From Fidelibacterota bacterium (lineage in GTDB: Bacteria > Pseudomonadota > Alphaproteobacteria > Rhodospirillales > Rhodospirillaceae), in assembly GCA_947481595.1 (NCBI GenBank), contig CANKHC010000007.1, forward strand, positions 1 through 37,301: 37,301 nt of DNA, read 5' to 3'. The notes under the pieces are model-generated. The model saw only the letters and a list, made by a program, of their open reading frames with translations. It made no database searches and was not told the DNA's origin. This document shows positions 8,608 to 15,208 of the stretch, piece after piece (within the stretch, counting starts at the first letter, position 1; every line of letters starts with the position of its first letter). The translations under genes and the position numbers were made by a program.

Positions 8608-9420
8608 TTACGAGCGCGTCGCACTCCAGGCGGCGCCGCCTTCGATGGTGCCTTTGATGGCGTTGCCGTCGACCTTGCCGGTGTACTTCTTGCCGCCGGC
8701 GGTGAAGGCAATGTCCGCACCGTTCAATTTGGCGTTGGTGACGGGGATCTGCTGGCCGCCCGCCACCATCGTGCCGCTCAGCATCTGGTAGGTCTGGTTC
8801 AGCCTGAGCTGGCCGTCGCCCATCTTCCAATCGCCGCCGACTTTCGCAGGAATGATCCACTTATAGGCGGTGCACCAACTGACACAGTCGCCGCCGGCGT
8901 TGATGGTGTCGTCGGGCATCCAATCGCCCATGTTGAAGGTATTGGACACCACGCGGGTGCCCGGTTTCATGTTGAGCAGGATCGGGCGCAGCTTCAAGTT
9001 CAGGTCGGTGAGCAGGAACAGGCTGATGACCGAGGCCTTGGAGAAGTCGGACTGGAAGATGTCGGCTTTGGCGAACGTCGCCTGGCCAGCCACACCTTCG
9101 GTTTTCGCCGCGGCTTCGGCGAGCGTCACCATGTCGGGATTGTACTCGATGCCGTGTGCGCGCGTGCCGCGCTTGGCGGCGGTGATCACGGTGCGCCCGT
9201 CGCCCGAGCCGAGATCGATCAGGTAGTCGGACTTGCTGATCTGAGCCATGTCGAGCATGCGGTCGACCAGAGCCTGCGGGGTCGGCACCCAGACCACGTC
9301 CTTGCCGGCTTGGCCGACTTGCGGGACGAAGGGGGCGTCAGCCGCGTAGGAAACGGCAACTGCACCGTTCAACGCAAAGGCTGCCACGGCGCAAAGAAGG
9401 GTTATTTTTCGGAAGCTCAT
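8608..9420 (-). CDS. Exported class I SAM methyltransferase-like protein (FAM173/ATPSCKMT-like core)
   Basis: This 270-residue protein has a clear Sec signal peptide: MSFRK, then a hydrophobic stretch to about residue 22, with a likely cut after SYA. It is followed by a methyltransferase core. VPTPQALVDRML and LIDLGSGDGRTVI (SAM motif I), then GIEYNPDMV and the VISLFLLTDLN strand, resemble the lysine methyltransferase family of human FAM173 proteins. From about residue 195 there is an extra beta-rich tail containing WKMGDGQLRLNQTYQ and a closing GGAAWSATR. The combination is odd because SAM is a cytosolic cofactor. The protein may be periplasmic and bind another ligand, or the leader may be a membrane anchor. 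It lies 107 bp downstream-in-window of the FkbM start, in the same direction. Confidence 0.8.
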   Translation of the reverse strand: MSFRKITLLCAVAAFALNGAVAVSYAADAPFVPQVGQAGKDVVWVPTPQALVDRMLDMAQISKSDYLIDLGSGDGRTVITAAKRGTRAHGIEYNPDMVTLAEAAAKTEGVAGQATFAKADIFQSDFSKASVISLFLLTDLNLKLRPILLNMKPGTRVVSNTFNMGDWMPDDTINAGGDCVSWCTAYKWIIPAKVGGDWKMGDGQLRLNQTYQMLSGTMVAGGQQIPVTNAKLNGADIAFTAGGKKYTGKVDGNAIKGTIEGGAAWSATRS

Positions 9421-9912
9421 GAGCGCATCTCCAGAGTTGGACTATGGGGGACGGTCGACATGATGCGGGGATGATAGCCTACAGCCTAAGGTCGCGCGAT
9501 AGCTGGAATGGGGCTTGGGCGCTCGAAAAAGACCCGAAAACCATCCCCTCGATGAGTAAGGGCGGCGCCGACCACCAGTCTGAAGCCCACCGCCTGTCCG
9601 CGCGGGACGTCACGCAGCACAGCCCAACGCGACCCACACACCTTTGCGCTGCGCGCGAGGGCTCCCATGGAATCTTCTCGTGGGCAAAACACGCGCTGCC
9701 GATTTGATACGGAGCATCTGTCTCGTTTTCAGGACGGCCGGTTTGCTTTTTTCCGTAAGCCGCGCACGCAGATGTGAGGAGAACATCCCCACGGGGATGT
9801 GACCTTTCACTGCTGAATAGGTCTTTCACGAAAAGAGCGCCGGCTGTAAAAATCCCGGCGTTGGAATTCACACGCTGCGTTTTGTACGCACGTATCCTGA
9901 GGAGGATTACTC
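9421..9912. other. 492-bp intergenic region with no convincing gene
   Basis: The region lies between two divergent exported-protein genes. Open frames on both strands here (for example 9479-9871 minus) have arginine- and serine-rich compositions and no family features. One short inverted repeat, ACATCCCC-ac-GGGGATGT at 9783-9800, could be an operator or weak hairpin. A strong Shine-Dalgarno GAGGAGG lies just before the peroxiredoxin start. I see no confident promoter hexamers. Confidence 0.6.
9783..9800. repeat. 8-bp inverted repeat upstream of the peroxiredoxin gene
   Basis: ACATCCCC and GGGGATGT are perfect arms separated by 2 bp, about 112 bp upstream of the peroxiredoxin start. It is not followed by a T-run. 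It could be a regulator site or chance in G+C-rich DNA. Confidence 0.4.
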
Positions 9913-10500
9913 ATGAAAAAACTGATCATCGGCTCTCTGCTCGCGACCGCCATGGCGCTGCCTGCCTATGCCGCGCTCAAGGACGGCAACAAAGCCCCCG
10001 ACTTCAAGGCGCGCGCTTCGCTCGACGGCAAGGAATTCGATTTCTCGCTGGCGGACGCGCTGAAGAAAGGCCCGGTCGTGGTCTACTTCTATCCCGCGGC
10101 CTACACCCCGGGCTGCAACGCGGAAGCTCATGAGTTCGCGGTCGCCAAAGAAAAGTTCGACGTGGCGGGTGCCACCATCATCGGCGTTTCGCAGGACAAC
10201 ATCGAACGCCTGATCGAATTCTCGTCCGATCCGGCCTATTGCGCCGGCAAGTTCCCGGTCGCCTCGGATTCCAAGGGCGAAATCTCCAAGGCCTATAACC
10301 TCTCGGTGCGCGTGCGCGAAGACGGTTCGAAAGATATCAAGGGCCGCGACCTGTCGAAGCGCAACTCGACCGAACGCACCACCTTCGTGATCGGCAAGGA
10401 CGGCCAGATCGTCAAGACGCTATCCTCGGCCGACGACGGCATCAAAGCGTCCGACCACGCCGAGAAGTCGCTCGAAGTGCTGGCGAGCCTGAAGAAGTAA
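9913..10500 (+). CDS. Periplasmic peroxiredoxin (BCP/PrxQ type)
   Basis: This 195-residue thiol peroxidase reduces peroxides in the periplasm. Residues 1-20 (MKKLIIGSLLATAMALPAYA) are a Sec signal peptide. The peroxidatic site is PAAYTPGCNAE, with T65 and C68. The BCP-type second cysteine five residues later is absent. C110 in DPAYCAGKFPV is the only other mature cysteine and fits a resolving Cys in helix 3, as in some PrxQ enzymes. FVIGKDGQIV is the usual C-terminal strand. A strong ribosome site (GAGGAGG, with ATTACTC before ATG) suggests high expression. The gene is monocistronic, ending in a good intrinsic terminator. An electron donor such as a periplasmic thioredoxin is not encoded nearby. 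Confidence 0.93.
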   Translation: MKKLIIGSLLATAMALPAYAALKDGNKAPDFKARASLDGKEFDFSLADALKKGPVVVYFYPAAYTPGCNAEAHEFAVAKEKFDVAGATIIGVSQDNIERLIEFSSDPAYCAGKFPVASDSKGEISKAYNLSVRVREDGSKDIKGRDLSKRNSTERTTFVIGKDGQIVKTLSSADDGIKASDHAEKSLEVLASLKK

Positions 10501-10522
10501 ATCTCCGCTCGCGCGGATAGGA

Positions 10523-10557
10523 AACGGCACGGGATCGCTCCCGTGCCGTTTTTATTT
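10523..10557 (+). terminator. Intrinsic terminator after the peroxiredoxin gene
   Basis: A 12-bp perfect stem, AACGGCACGGGA with TCCCGTGCCGTT, closes a TCGC loop (10535-10538) and runs directly into TTTTATTTT. It starts 22 bp after the stop codon. The next gene begins only about 6 bp past the T-tract. Confidence 0.92.
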
Positions 10558-10562
10558 TACCC

Positions 10563-11000
10563 ATGACCGACATCCTCGCTTACGGCGGATTGTTCATTGC
10601 GGCTCTTGCTGCCGCTACCATTTTACCAATGCAGTCGGAGGCGGCGCTCGTCGGCCTTCTTCTTTCGGACGCCTATCCACCGTGGGCACTGCTCGCCGTC
10701 GCCAGCGCAGGCAATGTATTGGGTGCCGTGATCAATTGGCTGCTGGGACGCGGGATCGCACGCTATCGCGACCGGCCCTGGTTTCCGGTCAAAGCCGAGA
10801 CGCTGGCGAAAGCCGAAGCTTGGTATCGCCGTTATGGCAAGTGGTCGCTGCTGCTGAGTTGGGCGCCGTTGATCGGCGATCCGCTGACGGTCGCGGCGGG
10901 TGTGCTGCGCGAGCCGTTCCCCGTGTTTCTGGTCCTGGTGACGGTCGCCAAGGTCGGCCGGTACCTGGTCCTGGCCGCAGCGACGCTCGCGCTGGTCTGA
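10563..11000 (+). CDS. YqaA-like (DedA/SNARE-associated superfamily) small inner-membrane protein
   Basis: This 145-residue hydrophobic protein has about four membrane segments: residues 5-23, 40-60, a re-entrant stretch around 95-110, and 118-143. The YqaA-type features are ILPMQSEAALVGLL near the N-terminus, GNVLGAVINWLLGRG in the middle, and LLLSWAPLIGDPLTVAAGVLR, the conserved proline/glycine loop of this superfamily. Its function is probably linked to lipid or membrane-potential homeostasis, as for DedA relatives, but this is unproven. The ATG at 10563 sits immediately after the terminator of the previous gene, with no room for a ribosome site outside that structure. A leaderless start or a start further in are alternatives. 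Confidence 0.82.
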   Translation: MTDILAYGGLFIAALAAATILPMQSEAALVGLLLSDAYPPWALLAVASAGNVLGAVINWLLGRGIARYRDRPWFPVKAETLAKAEAWYRRYGKWSLLLSWAPLIGDPLTVAAGVLREPFPVFLVLVTVAKVGRYLVLAAATLALV

Positions 11001-11097
11001 TCCTTTTTGTAACAGCTGGGAGGTCAAAAATCATATCGGCATCATATTGATATCATGTCACGATGCCTGCGCTGGGTCGGGCCATGGGAGATACCAT

Positions 11098-11661
11098 ATG
11101 ACCATCCTCAAATATGCAGCGGCGGCCGGGTGCGGGTTCGCATTCGCTCTCGCCCTCACACAGAGTGATCTTTGGGCGGCCGCGGTCGCCCCGCGCTTTC
11201 CAAAAGGCATTCCGAACCTGACTGAAAACAACACCGGCGCTCCCGGCGGCAACTGGCTGGCCGGCGCCAAGGACGACGCCGAGCGCATCCGGCGCCTGCA
11301 GATCTACGCCGGCGGTACCGACCAGCAGATGTGGCAGGTCGGCTATCGCTACGAACAGACCTTTCATGCGATCACCGACGGCAACTGGGACTTCGCGCTC
11401 TATCAATGGGGCAAGCTGCGCGACGTCATGAATGTCGCGTTCATGAAGCGCCCCAACCGCACACCGAACGGCGAAGCGTTCTTCCTCGACAGCGTTTGGG
11501 GCCAAGTCGAAGGCGTGCTGAAGAGCAAGGACCCCCAGGCGGCCCGCGCGGCGTTCAACCAGGTCGCGCGTCAGGCCTGCCAAGGCTGCCACGAGGCCGA
11601 AGCCATGCCCTGGCTGAACACCCAGGACGTCTTCAAGCGGACCGCAAGTTTTCCGAACTGA
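11098..11661 (+). CDS. c'-type cytochrome, secreted
   Basis: This 187-residue protein has an N-terminal signal (MTILKYAAAAGCGFAFALAL, cut near AAA) and a single heme c attachment site, C161-Q-G-C164-H165, close to the C-terminus. That arrangement and the helical, charged sequence in between fit a cytochrome c'-like four-helix bundle in the periplasm. The Met axial ligand expected near the N-terminus is not certain; M at the DQQMWQVGYRYEQ segment is one candidate. Start ATG 11098 is preferred over 11047 because the signal peptide then has a normal length. It probably takes part in electron transfer or in binding of NO or other gas ligands. No terminal oxidase genes are nearby. Confidence 0.8.
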   Translation: MTILKYAAAAGCGFAFALALTQSDLWAAAVAPRFPKGIPNLTENNTGAPGGNWLAGAKDDAERIRRLQIYAGGTDQQMWQVGYRYEQTFHAITDGNWDFALYQWGKLRDVMNVAFMKRPNRTPNGEAFFLDSVWGQVEGVLKSKDPQAARAAFNQVARQACQGCHEAEAMPWLNTQDVFKRTASFPN

Positions 11662-11692
11662 CGCGGGCGAGAAAGAAGCGCGCCGGCGCTGC

Positions 11693-11728
11693 TTGACCTG
11701 CCCCCATTATTTCGTTATTTTACGAAAT
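11693..11728 (+). promoter_or_regulatory. Sigma-70 promoter with overlapping SdpR/ArsR-type operator
   Basis: TTGACC (11693-11698) and TATTTT (11716-11721) are separated by exactly 17 bp. The -10 hexamer is precisely flanked by the inverted repeat ATTTCGT (11709-11715) and ACGAAAT (11722-11728). A repressor bound here would cover the -10 box. It lies 18 bp upstream of the ArsR-family start, as expected for autorepression. Confidence 0.85.
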
Positions 11729-11746
11729 ACCGAAAGAGGGAGAGCG

Positions 11747-12076
11747 ATGGGCGATCTTTTCGAAGCTTTGGCGAACCCGGCACGGCGGCAGATCCTGGCC
11801 TTGCTGCGCATGAAGGACATGACCGCCGGCGAGATCGCCGAGCATGTGCCGCTCGCCAAATCCACGCTTTCCCAGCATTTCAATGTGCTGAAGGCCGCCG
11901 ACCTGGTGCGGTTCAAGCGCGAGGGGACGACCATCACTTACAGCCTCAACACCTCGGTCATTGAAGAAGGCCTGATGGACGTCATGCGCCTTCTGAAACT
12001 GGACAAGGCATCACGGGAGAAAAAACCATGGGCACGGCACTCCGCGTTGGCTGGATCCTCTTCGCGCTCTCGGTAG
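11747..12076 (+). CDS. ArsR-family autorepressor (SdpR type)
   Basis: This 109-residue winged-helix regulator has LFEALANPARRQILALL as the first helices, GEIAEHVPLAKSTLSQHFNVLKAADLV (in two parts) as the helix-turn-helix at about residues 27-53, and FKREGTTITYSLN as the wing. There are no metal-binding cysteines, so it is not a metal sensor of the ArsR/SmtB kind. The closest fit is the SdpR autorepressor group, which pairs with SdpI membrane proteins, and the next gene is SdpI-like. Start ATG 11747 has GAGGGAGAG upstream; the frame extends to 11693 but would begin within the promoter. Its last 16 codons overlap the next gene in another frame, an unusually long overlap. Confidence 0.9.
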   Translation: MGDLFEALANPARRQILALLRMKDMTAGEIAEHVPLAKSTLSQHFNVLKAADLVRFKREGTTITYSLNTSVIEEGLMDVMRLLKLDKASREKKPWARHSALAGSSSRSR

Positions 12077-12723
12077 TCGTCGGGATCATCGCCGCCGTCA
12101 CAACGACAGGCGAGCTCCGCGCGGCAAGCATGTTCTCGGACGAGGCGAGCGTGCGCGCGCCGTATATTTACTACTTCTTCTTTCCCGGGACTTTGGCCTT
12201 GATCCTGCTGCTCGCCGGCGTGGTTCTGCGCGACAAGCCAGCTTCCAAATTCCGCGACGCCGTCGTCATCGGCACGGCCGCCGTCATGCTGCTGACGCAG
12301 GTGGGCAACGTCGCGAAACAGCTCGATATGGAGTTGGTTTTCCTTGGCCCGCTGCAACGGCTCGGCTTCCTCGCCGGCGTCCTCTTGATCATCGCCGGCA
12401 ACTACCTCCCCAAAGCCGCGCGCGAGGATGCTTTGGCGCTGCCGCGGCCCTGGAGCTTCTTCTTCTCCATCCCCTGGACGCTGCCCTTCGCCTACCTGTT
12501 CGGCGTGCGCACCTGGTGGACGCTGGCCAGCGAGCGCGTCTGGAACCGCACGCATCGTCTCGCTGGGCGGCTGTGGATCGTCAGCGGCATCACCGTTGCC
12601 GCCACGTCCTGGATGGCCGACACCGGCGTTCTGAAGAGCGCCATCATGGGGTCGCTGGTCCTCAATATTGCCGTGCCGATCTTCTATTCATTCGCCATCC
12701 GCGAAGACCACGCCGCGGCGTGA
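12028..12723 (+). CDS. SdpI-family membrane protein
   Basis: This 231-residue integral membrane protein has about six hydrophobic segments (around residues 5-25, 48-66, 76-92, 108-124, 143-160 and 180-222). The signature region VWNRTHRLAGRLWIVSG resembles the conserved THRLAGKL segment of SdpI. In Bacillus subtilis, SdpI gives immunity to the SdpC toxin and relieves SdpR repression by holding SdpR at the membrane. Proteobacterial relatives usually have no toxin gene beside them, and none is seen here. GGGAGAAAAAACC before ATG 12028 is a good ribosome site inside the regulator gene. The most likely role is an envelope sensor or immunity partner of the upstream repressor. Confidence 0.82.
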   Translation: MGTALRVGWILFALSVVVGIIAAVTTTGELRAASMFSDEASVRAPYIYYFFFPGTLALILLLAGVVLRDKPASKFRDAVVIGTAAVMLLTQVGNVAKQLDMELVFLGPLQRLGFLAGVLLIIAGNYLPKAAREDALALPRPWSFFFSIPWTLPFAYLFGVRTWWTLASERVWNRTHRLAGRLWIVSGITVAATSWMADTGVLKSAIMGSLVLNIAVPIFYSFAIREDHAAA

Positions 12724-12754
12724 GGCGTCGCCGCGCCCTCAAGAGAGGTGGGAC

Positions 12755-13912
12755 ATGATCGAACTCGTTCTCGGCATCGCCATCGTCGGGCCGATCTTGT
12801 TCATCTTCGTTTTCCCGACAGTCGTATTTGTCGCTGGCGAAATAGAACAAGGTCGTTGGGCGCGCCGCATGGCGCTTACGCGCAACGCGCACATACAGCG
12901 CATGGTGGAGCATACCGGTGATCAAAAAGACCTCGGCGCGCCGCCCGCCCTAAAACGCCGCTGGAAAATGTCGCGGATCGCCGCCGCTGTCGGCATCGTC
13001 TATGCGGTTTTGCTCGTATTCCTTGTCATTCAAGCCAACGTTGCGATCTCGGGCCGCGAAGTGCTCGCGCCGGAGGCCGAAGCGCCCGGGCGATTTGTAG
13101 TGATGGACGGACACCGGCTGCATGTGGCCACGCGCGGCGACGTGCACGGCGATCCCAGCGGCGCACCTCTGCTTCTCATTCATGGTTTTGCCACGCCGGG
13201 CCACGCCACGTTCCTGCCCTGGGCAGAGAAACTCACCCCGAAACGCGCGCTCATCCTGCCCGATCTTCTTGGGTATGGATTCTCCGAACGCATCACCGTC
13301 CCCGGTCCCTACTACGGCCAAAAGGGCCAGACGGCTGCAGTGGCGGCGATGCTCGATGATCTCGGTGTCGCACAGGTCGACGTGGTCGGTCATTCTTACG
13401 GCGGGGTCATCGCAGCACAGTTCGCCATCGACTATCCCGAACGCGTGCGGCGGATCATTTTTATGGATGCGGCGATTTATTTCCCGCCATCGCGCGTGTC
13501 CGAGGCCATCATCCAAGCGCCGCTCGGCATCGGCCGTACGGTGTTCTGGCATGGCTTCGGCGGCGGGCCACTCAGCATCGTGTCGATGTTCTGCAAGACG
13601 CGCCCGGATTGCCCATGGATGCCACCGACGCGCATCAAAGACACCACGGACGCCGTCCGCGCCACGATGTATTCCCAGCGGCACTACACCGAAGGTGCGT
13701 TCACCTTCGACGACATCGCCAAAATCACCGCCCCCGCCCTGGTGCTGTGGGGCGAGGATGACATTCTTGTGCCCGTTCGTGACGGCTACCGCCTTGCCGA
13801 CGCGCTGAAGGCGCCGCTGGCCCTCGTTCCGGGCGCCAAGCACATGCCCTATCTGCAGAAGCCGGACGCCGTCGCCGACTGGGTGATGGATTTTCTCACG
13901 CCGCCGCCCTGA
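12755..13912 (+). CDS. Membrane-anchored alpha/beta hydrolase
   Basis: This 385-residue protein has two N-terminal membrane segments (residues 3-28 and 75-95), then an alpha/beta hydrolase domain. The oxyanion region is LLLIHGFATPGH (139-150), the nucleophile is S214 in GHSYGG, the acid is probably D336 in GEDDILVP, and the base is H363 in GAKHMPYLQ. It is probably an esterase or epoxide/haloester-type hydrolase facing the periplasm; the substrate is unknown. ATG 12755 with AGAGAGGTGGG upstream is preferred to the earlier in-frame ATG at 12668, which lies in the SdpI-like gene. The 31-bp gap to SdpI suggests that the three genes form one operon under the SdpR-type promoter. Confidence 0.87.
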   Translation: MIELVLGIAIVGPILFIFVFPTVVFVAGEIEQGRWARRMALTRNAHIQRMVEHTGDQKDLGAPPALKRRWKMSRIAAAVGIVYAVLLVFLVIQANVAISGREVLAPEAEAPGRFVVMDGHRLHVATRGDVHGDPSGAPLLLIHGFATPGHATFLPWAEKLTPKRALILPDLLGYGFSERITVPGPYYGQKGQTAAVAAMLDDLGVAQVDVVGHSYGGVIAAQFAIDYPERVRRIIFMDAAIYFPPSRVSEAIIQAPLGIGRTVFWHGFGGGPLSIVSMFCKTRPDCPWMPPTRIKDTTDAVRATMYSQRHYTEGAFTFDDIAKITAPALVLWGEDDILVPVRDGYRLADALKAPLALVPGAKHMPYLQKPDAVADWVMDFLTPPP

Positions 13913-13923
13913 TATATCCCGCA

Positions 13924-14238
13924 CTACTCCAGCGTGCGCATCAGGAAGGCGCGCACCACGATTTCCTGCTGGCCGAGCTTGGATTCAAGACCTTTGCGGA
14001 AATCACTCCACCAGGTTTCGTCGAGCGCCCCAGCCATGACCTCGACGATGACGACATCGTCGTGCTGCGTCCGGTTGGGACCGGCCCACACGCCGTGCGC
14101 CGGCGCGCGCCCGAAAGCGGTCACGCCGCCGAATTTCGCGACCAGGGTGGTTTTGACGCTCTCCAGGACATCATCCGGAAAAGCGCGGCCCTGGTTGTCG
14201 GCCACGGGCAAAAGCAACTGGATCAAATGGGAGAACAT
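13924..14238 (-). CDS. Small conserved-looking protein of unknown function
   Basis: This 104-residue soluble protein has no signal. Its composition is protein-like: hydrophobic strands LIQLLLPVAD, VVIVEVMAG and EIVVRAFLM alternate with helices SVKTTLVAKFGG and ETWWSDFRKGLESKLGQ. This suggests a small ferredoxin-like alpha/beta fold. The segment FGGVTAFGRAPAHGVW is notable. I do not recognise the family. It converges on the hydrolase gene with an 11-bp gap. An ATG at 14238 with AGGT a few bases upstream supports this strand rather than the mirror frame of similar length on the plus strand. Confidence 0.65.
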   Translation of the reverse strand: MFSHLIQLLLPVADNQGRAFPDDVLESVKTTLVAKFGGVTAFGRAPAHGVWAGPNRTQHDDVVIVEVMAGALDETWWSDFRKGLESKLGQQEIVVRAFLMRTLE

Positions 14239-14614
14239 GGTGCTGTAACCTGCCGCACGTCATTTGGGTTCCGAGATGAAGCCCGGCGCGGGCCTCTTTC
14301 CCGCCGTGGCAGCGCAACCGTGGCGCAGGAACAAGCAGAACGGTCAGGAGCGGTGAGGATGCACCCGCATGGACCGCAAAAAGCAGCACCCCCGTTCTCG
14401 TTCCGCGGCGTCGATCGCGCCCAGTCTCGTCCGCGGCGCGGATGATGTGATGCGCCTTGTGAGATTCCGGGGAGTGGCGGTGGTGAGGTCGGACTCCTCG
14501 TCTTCCGCCGTCGCGCAACGTGGCCGCGCGTCAGGGCGAACAGGGTATTAAACTCGAGGTTGTAACTCACGTATATGGCAACTAACCCAAGCGGATGCTA
14601 CGTTGGAGGCAACT
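14239..14614. other. About 375-bp intergenic region with no gene seen
   Basis: This is the divergent region between two small unassigned genes. Short open frames on both strands are low-complexity Arg/Ser/Pro sequences typical of non-coding G+C-rich DNA. I find no tRNA, terminator or convincing promoter here. Confidence 0.55.
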
Positions 14615-14638
14615 TTGCTCCCATGCCCCGACCTCGTC

Positions 14639-15175
14639 ATGAATGCACCCGCGAAGAAAAACCCCAAGGACCGCAATCTCTTTGCGAGCTTGGTCAATGC
14701 TCGCAAGGCCAACGTCATCACCGTCACCGCCGACGCCAGCCGTTTAAATCGCCCCGGTTCGCCGGTGTGGAATTCCGGTGAGAACGTGGCCCCCATCTTG
14801 GCGATGATGGTGATTTCGCTTGTGCTGATGTTCACCGCGAACGTCATCGTCGGCACCGCTGCGATGATCCTCGGCGTGTTGATTTATTTTACGGCGATTC
14901 GTCCGTGGATCCTGCAGCGCGTGTACGACCGCGCGGTCGAAGCTGCCCTGACCAATCCTCACAACTGGGATCTGCTTTGGAAAAAAGGCGGACTGATTAT
15001 CAAGCTCAACGACGCCAAAGGCCTGCGATGCGAAGCCCCGCGCGGCGATTGGCGCGCTTTTGCCGCGAACCACCTTCCCCGCGTGGAAATCGACGGTGTG
15101 CAGCAATACACCGAGTTCAATCGCAACACCAAAAGCGGCGACCTCGCCGTTGCAACGAGCGACCTCAGTATGTGA
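14639..15175 (+). CDS. Membrane protein of unknown function
   Basis: This 178-residue protein has a basic N-terminal region, a hydrophobic hairpin of two membrane segments (roughly residues 47-90, starting at APILAMMVISLVLMF), and a cytoplasmic C-terminal domain with NWDLLWKKGGLIIKL and RGDWRAFAANHLPRVE. I recognise no family. The start is uncertain. ATG 14639 has no good ribosome site, whereas TTG 14615 has GGAGG five bases upstream and would add eight residues. It is followed by a convergent glycosyltransferase gene. Confidence 0.65.
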   Translation: MNAPAKKNPKDRNLFASLVNARKANVITVTADASRLNRPGSPVWNSGENVAPILAMMVISLVLMFTANVIVGTAAMILGVLIYFTAIRPWILQRVYDRAVEAALTNPHNWDLLWKKGGLIIKLNDAKGLRCEAPRGDWRAFAANHLPRVEIDGVQQYTEFNRNTKSGDLAVATSDLSM

Positions 15176-15208
15176 GGTCGGTATGGAGCTGTCCCAAGCG
15201 GACGGCTG

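Noticed and set aside
9479-9871. 130-codon minus-strand frame in the intergenic region before the peroxiredoxin gene
   Set aside because: No protein-like hydrophobic pattern, no ribosome site, and overlapping frames of equal quality in other phases.
14223-14570. 115-codon minus-strand frame in the 14.2-14.6 kb gap
   Set aside because: Arg/Pro/Ser-rich low-complexity translation with no start signal; it also overlaps the start of the better-supported gene at 13924-14238.
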